A DNA stretch of 64,000 nt from JADZEM01 sp046328125 (GTDB lineage: Bacteria; Chloroflexota; UBA6077; JACCZL01). Positions 60,578 through 64,000 of the stretch are shown in pieces (the stretch's first letter is position 1; the number at the start of each line of letters is the position of its first letter). The notes below the pieces were generated by a model that was not told the DNA's origin, searched no databases, and was given only the letters and a program-made list of their open reading frames with translations. The stretch covers positions 87,072 through 151,071 of the forward strand of contig JAXLXF010000017.1 of assembly GCA_046328125.1 (NCBI GenBank). Direction: 5' to 3'. The translations under genes were made by a program, and so were the position numbers.

Positions 60578-62850
60578 TCGGCGTCCACGCCGTACACGGT
60601 CGTGCCGCCACGGCTATACGCCACTTGTAGCAGCTTGTCCAGGCGAGCTTGCGCCTCCGGACCGTATTTTGCGCGCTCCAGGCTCCCGAAGAACACGTAT
60701 TTCACGTGGTACAGCCGCGCGACCCTCTCAATGGCGTCACGGTTCTCGGCGCGGTACACCTGATCGACCGCCTGCTGACGCGGCCCAAACTCTGGCCGAT
60801 CGCCCCGCCACTGCAGCTCGTGGCCGACCCACCCGATCAACGTCGGCAAGCCTGAGAAGGTCGAGACGCGAGCGTGCTCGGTGTAGTCGCCGCCGACTGC
60901 TTCGACCACCACCGGCCGACCGACCGCGTTCTGGCGCAGCCACTCGATCGCGCGGTAGTCGGCCTGGGCGCCTCGCTCCAGGAACCGGTCGCCCATCAAG
61001 GTCGGCTCGCCTCGAAAGGCGTTCGACTTGGTCCAGGTCGCGCCTATCGGATACGCCAGCCCCGGCACCAACACCAGCAGCGCTACTATCGCCGCGCCGC
61101 CGCGCCAGAGCCACGCGCCTCGCTGTCCAGATGCGCGCTCGTAGCGCCAGATCGCCCCGAGCGACGCCGCGCTGGCGATCCCCAACAGCAGCCAGGCGTG
61201 ATACTGGAACTTGAACACTGTGTTCATCCGCGAGCCGAACACGTCACGCAGGAAGATCAGCTCCGTTCCGAGCAGCACGCAGACGGCCCACGCCGAGAGC
61301 AGCCAGCAGAACAATGTCGCGGGCGCCAGCTGCTTCGCGTCGCTGGCGGACCGTACGACGGGCCCGGCGGTGGCGGCCAGCATGACCGCCACCGCCAGCA
61401 GCAGGCCCATCGTCGGCTCGCGGATGGCGCTCATCCCGACCGCGCAGACACCCACCACCACGAACAGCCGCCCGAAGCGCTGACGCCGGTCGCCGTCCTC
61501 GCTCCGGGCCGTCAGCCAGAGCGACAGGATCGCCGCCACCAGCAGCGCCGGCCCGAACAGGATCAGCATCGACACCAGCGGCGTCCGCTCCTTGACGATC
61601 CCGAGCCCGAGCTTCTGCGACTGGTATCCGACGAAGTACGGCACCACCACGAGCGCCGCGATGACGAACGGGATCAGGAGCGCCGGCAGCCGCGCCACGA
61701 ACCCCTGGCGGCTCCCTTCGCGGCGCCAGGCGTCTCCGAGGTGCGCGAGCAGGTACAGGCCCCAGAACGTCGGCACGTCCCAGGTCGAGGCCGGGATCAG
61801 GGTCGCCAGCGCCAGTCCGCCCAGCCCGAGGCTCGCCAGGTCCGGCGCGCTCTCGGTGTCCAGCCAGCGGCTCGCCGCCAGCGCCACCACCAGCAGCACG
61901 AACGGGATCGCCAGGTAGTGGGGGTGGAGGTCGCCGAGGATGAACGAGAAGTACGGGAACTCGGTGATCCCGTCCGGCTGGATGTTGGCGATGACCCGCG
62001 ACGACCGCCACCACCAGCCGCCGTCGACCGGCCAGAGGCCCGGGCTGAGCGCTGGCGCCAGTCCCTTGACGCCGACCGCCGCCCAGAACGCATCCGAGCC
62101 CCAGTCGCGCGCCGCGATCAACTCGAAGACGGCCACGAGGTTGCCGCACACCATCGTCAGCGTGCCGCCGAGCAGCCCGAACAAGTACGAGGCCACGTCC
62201 AGCCGTAGACCGCCAGCCGTCTGAGGGTCGTCGGCGCGGGCGCGGGCCACCAGCGCGTAGGCGATGGCAAACGCCGCGCCGAAGCCGCTCGCGAACACCA
62301 TGATGACGGCCATGCTGTACGCCAGCGGCCCGGGCGTCCCGACGATCTTGGCCGGCAGGCCAGCCAGCAGGTAGCCCAGGTAGTAGTAGGGCATCGTGAA
62401 GCCAGAGAGCCACATGTCCTCGGCCGGCAGGCTGGTCGTGCGCAGCAGGGCGTTCACGAACGCGTAGTCCATGAACTTCTCCTGCCCGACGATGTCGGCG
62501 TTGTACGCGCGCACGAACGTCCCGACGCCGAAGACGGCCAGGAACGTCAGCTCCTCGGCCGCCAGCAGCCAGCGGCGCTCGCGAACCAGTCGGACGCACT
62601 CTCGCCCCCAGCCAGCCCAACATCCTGCCGCGACTACCGCCGCCAGGACGCCGACCGTCGGCCCCACGTACGCCGTGAATCCGAGCATCGCCGTCAGGTA
62701 CGCCAGCCAGCCGACTACGACCAGACCGACGATTCGGCTCAGCCCGTAGCCTCGGTCGGGCAGGCCGCCGAACACCCGCATGGTGAGCGGCAGCACAGCC
62801 AGTCCGAGACCGTAGAACGCCACGAGCCAGAGGACGGCCGCGATCGTCAC
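60574..62850 (-). CDS. DUF2298 (Chlor_Arch_YYY) membrane protein, GT-C-like
   Basis: The 758 residues match the DUF2298 family, which occurs in Chloroflexi and some archaea. Diagnostic is QEKFMDYAFVNALLRT followed by MPYYYLGYLLAGLPAK, with about 14 membrane helices, FSFILGDLHPHYLAIPFV in an outer loop and a C-terminal soluble part (HELQWRGDRPEFGPRQQAVD). The family is thought to be glycosyltransferase-like on the basis of its layout; no activity is established that I know of. GTG 62850 follows GAGGAGGG. It starts 22 bases after the flippase-like gene C. Confidence 0.92.
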   Translation of the reverse strand: MTIAAVLWLVAFYGLGLAVLPLTMRVFGGLPDRGYGLSRIVGLVVVGWLAYLTAMLGFTAYVGPTVGVLAAVVAAGCWAGWGRECVRLVRERRWLLAAEELTFLAVFGVGTFVRAYNADIVGQEKFMDYAFVNALLRTTSLPAEDMWLSGFTMPYYYLGYLLAGLPAKIVGTPGPLAYSMAVIMVFASGFGAAFAIAYALVARARADDPQTAGGLRLDVASYLFGLLGGTLTMVCGNLVAVFELIAARDWGSDAFWAAVGVKGLAPALSPGLWPVDGGWWWRSSRVIANIQPDGITEFPYFSFILGDLHPHYLAIPFVLLVVALAASRWLDTESAPDLASLGLGGLALATLIPASTWDVPTFWGLYLLAHLGDAWRREGSRQGFVARLPALLIPFVIAALVVVPYFVGYQSQKLGLGIVKERTPLVSMLILFGPALLVAAILSLWLTARSEDGDRRQRFGRLFVVVGVCAVGMSAIREPTMGLLLAVAVMLAATAGPVVRSASDAKQLAPATLFCWLLSAWAVCVLLGTELIFLRDVFGSRMNTVFKFQYHAWLLLGIASAASLGAIWRYERASGQRGAWLWRGGAAIVALLVLVPGLAYPIGATWTKSNAFRGEPTLMGDRFLERGAQADYRAIEWLRQNAVGRPVVVEAVGGDYTEHARVSTFSGLPTLIGWVGHELQWRGDRPEFGPRQQAVDQVYRAENRDAIERVARLYHVKYVFFGSLERAKYGPEAQARLDKLLQVAYSRGGTTVYGVDAD

Positions 62851-62871
62851 GCCGCCCTCCTCACGCCTCGC

Positions 62872-63906
62872 TCAGTGGGCGCCGGCGCTGTCGTCCGACT
62901 TCGCCCGCGACACGAGCTCGCCGAGGCGCCGACCGCTGGTCCGCACGGCGTCCCCGCGCAGCAGGAAGTACGCCCCACCGACGATGAACGTCCCGAACAC
63001 CAGCGCGTGCTCGACGACGGCGGCGGCGGTCGCCCGGTCCTCGCGCACGGCGAACAGCGCGAGCGTCGCCACGAACACGCCGTGGAAGACGCCGACGTAG
63101 CCGGGAGCGGACGGGATCGCCATGCTCAGGTTCGTCGCGACCAGCACCAGTAGCGTCATCTCGACCAGCTCGTACGTCGAGCCGCCGGTGATCCCGACCG
63201 CCAGCAGCGCCAGCATGACGGTGCCAGCCGACAGCGACCACTGCACCACCGACCAGACGACTACCCAGGCCAGCGTCAGCGGGTGCTGCGCGAACGAGAG
63301 GCCGTCCAGAAACGCGTTGAGCAGCCCGGCCACCCCGATCTTCGCGAGGGGCGGCACTCGCTTCTCAGCCCAGAGCGCCATCCGGGTCGCCATCGCGCGG
63401 GCGGCGAGCGCGAACACGATGCAGGCGACCGCGACCGCGAGCCCCGCTCCGCTGACGTACGCGGCGTACCGCGCGGACTCCGGCAGGTCTGGGAAGACCA
63501 GTCCGAGCGCGAACAGCAACAGCCCCATCGTGCCCAGGTCCAGGACTTTCTCGATCAGGACCGTCGCCAGCGTGGTGCTCTTGCTCGTCTCTTCGGTTTC
63601 GGCCGCCACGAACGCGCGCACCACCTCGCCAGCACGCAGTGGCAGCACCGTGTTCACCATATAGCCGATGTAGAGCGCCTCGTGGACGCCGCGCAGGCGG
63701 ATCTCCTCGGGCCGGGGGAAGAAGAGGCGCCAGCGCACCGCCTTGACCCACATCGCGATGACCACGGAGGCCGCGCACCCGACGACGGCGAGGGGATCGG
63801 CTCGGCGCAGGGCGTCGAGCACCTCCCAGGGATTGACCACGTAGAACAGCATCGCCGTCGCGATCACGCTGACCGCGATGCCGAGGAGGACGCGCGGGTC
63901 CTTCAT
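62872..63906 (-). CDS. Flippase-like membrane protein (UPF0104/LPG synthase TM-like), paralogue C
   Basis: The 344 residues show the same family pattern as paralogues A and B: WVKAVRWRLFF, MVNTVLPLRAGEVVRAFV, TVLIEKVLDLGTMG and IPSAPGYVGVFHGVFV, with about eight membrane helices. It differs clearly in sequence from A and B, so the three are old paralogues. It is followed at 22 bases by the DUF2298 gene and preceded at 22 bases by the end of another gene at the window edge, all on one strand. Confidence 0.9.
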   Translation of the reverse strand: MKDPRVLLGIAVSVIATAMLFYVVNPWEVLDALRRADPLAVVGCAASVVIAMWVKAVRWRLFFPRPEEIRLRGVHEALYIGYMVNTVLPLRAGEVVRAFVAAETEETSKSTTLATVLIEKVLDLGTMGLLLFALGLVFPDLPESARYAAYVSGAGLAVAVACIVFALAARAMATRMALWAEKRVPPLAKIGVAGLLNAFLDGLSFAQHPLTLAWVVVWSVVQWSLSAGTVMLALLAVGITGGSTYELVEMTLLVLVATNLSMAIPSAPGYVGVFHGVFVATLALFAVREDRATAAAVVEHALVFGTFIVGGAYFLLRGDAVRTSGRRLGELVSRAKSDDSAGAH

Positions 63907-63928
63907 GATTCGTCCGTGCGCATGAGAG

Positions 63929-64000
63929 TCAGGGCCGCGTCACCTGATAGATCGTCACGGAGCCGTCGCGGTACACGACTTCGAGGCTGTCCCCGACCAT
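63929..64000 (-). CDS. C-terminal end of a gene running off the window
   Basis: Only 23 residues are visible, ending VVYRDGSVTIYQVTRP before a TGA at 63929-63931. This kind of short strand pair is common at the end of GT-C-type membrane proteins of Chloroflexi, and the context fits, but the fragment is too short for a firm call. Confidence 0.5.
   Translation of the reverse strand: MVGDSLEVVYRDGSVTIYQVTRP

Overview
The window is high-GC DNA from a bacterium that I would place in the Chloroflexota. The main evidence is the right end: a DUF2298 (Chlor_Arch_YYY) membrane protein, a TIGR03663-type GT-C glycosyltransferase and several UPF0104 flippase-like proteins, a combination typical of Chloroflexi. 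No 16S rRNA or ribosomal protein is present, so the placement is an inference. Genes are dense, and many are joined by 4-base stop/start overlaps.

Bases 1-8350: the end of a tyrosine recombinase, then a C-terminal processing protease, smpB and a complete tmRNA (ssrA) whose 5' end overlaps the smpB stop codon. Leftward genes follow for a secreted PPC-type protein, a membrane Ser/Thr kinase and an anchored Pro/Ala-rich protein. Bases 8476-15315: mntH-mutS-mutL read leftward; tRNA-Glu(CTC), tatA and mobA read rightward. Bases 15320-17842: L-fucose-dehydrogenase-type aldo/keto reductase, lactonase-type amidohydrolase and Nudix hydrolase. Bases 17981-19300: a decayed IS630-type element and palindromic repeats.

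Bases 19400-31038: a lipoprotein, a CPBP protease, DUF421, an orphan 2-oxoacid dehydrogenase E2, a phosphodiesterase, a MOSC protein, a membrane protein ending in a histidine-kinase-like helical domain without ATPase, and a large sensor kinase with its response regulator. Bases 31556-38938: an IS5-type fragment, a CopC-CopD fusion, an orphan response regulator with a degenerate receiver preceded by four phased 11-bp repeats, and an SDR and an enolase-superfamily dehydratase. These last two, with the 15.9-17.8 kb genes, could complete an oxidative L-fucose pathway.

Bases 38968-51926: an ABC-type ATPase, S58 peptidase, pyrE, a second aldo/keto reductase, OsmC, a D/N-rich secreted protein, the ileS-lspA-rluD-gltX operon, a DUF6883-DUF4926 gene pair and tRNA-Gln(CTG). 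Three copies of a 125-150 bp MITE-like palindromic element lie in gaps here. Bases 51961-64000: a leftward cell-surface glycan locus with UDP-glucose dehydrogenase, three flippase-like proteins and at least three GT-C-type membrane proteins, one fused to an NHL propeller.

The most interesting points are the phased repeats with the pseudo-receiver regulator, the MITE family, the DUF6883-DUF4926 pair, the tmRNA/smpB overlap, and the repeat-built ribosome binding region in the glycan locus.
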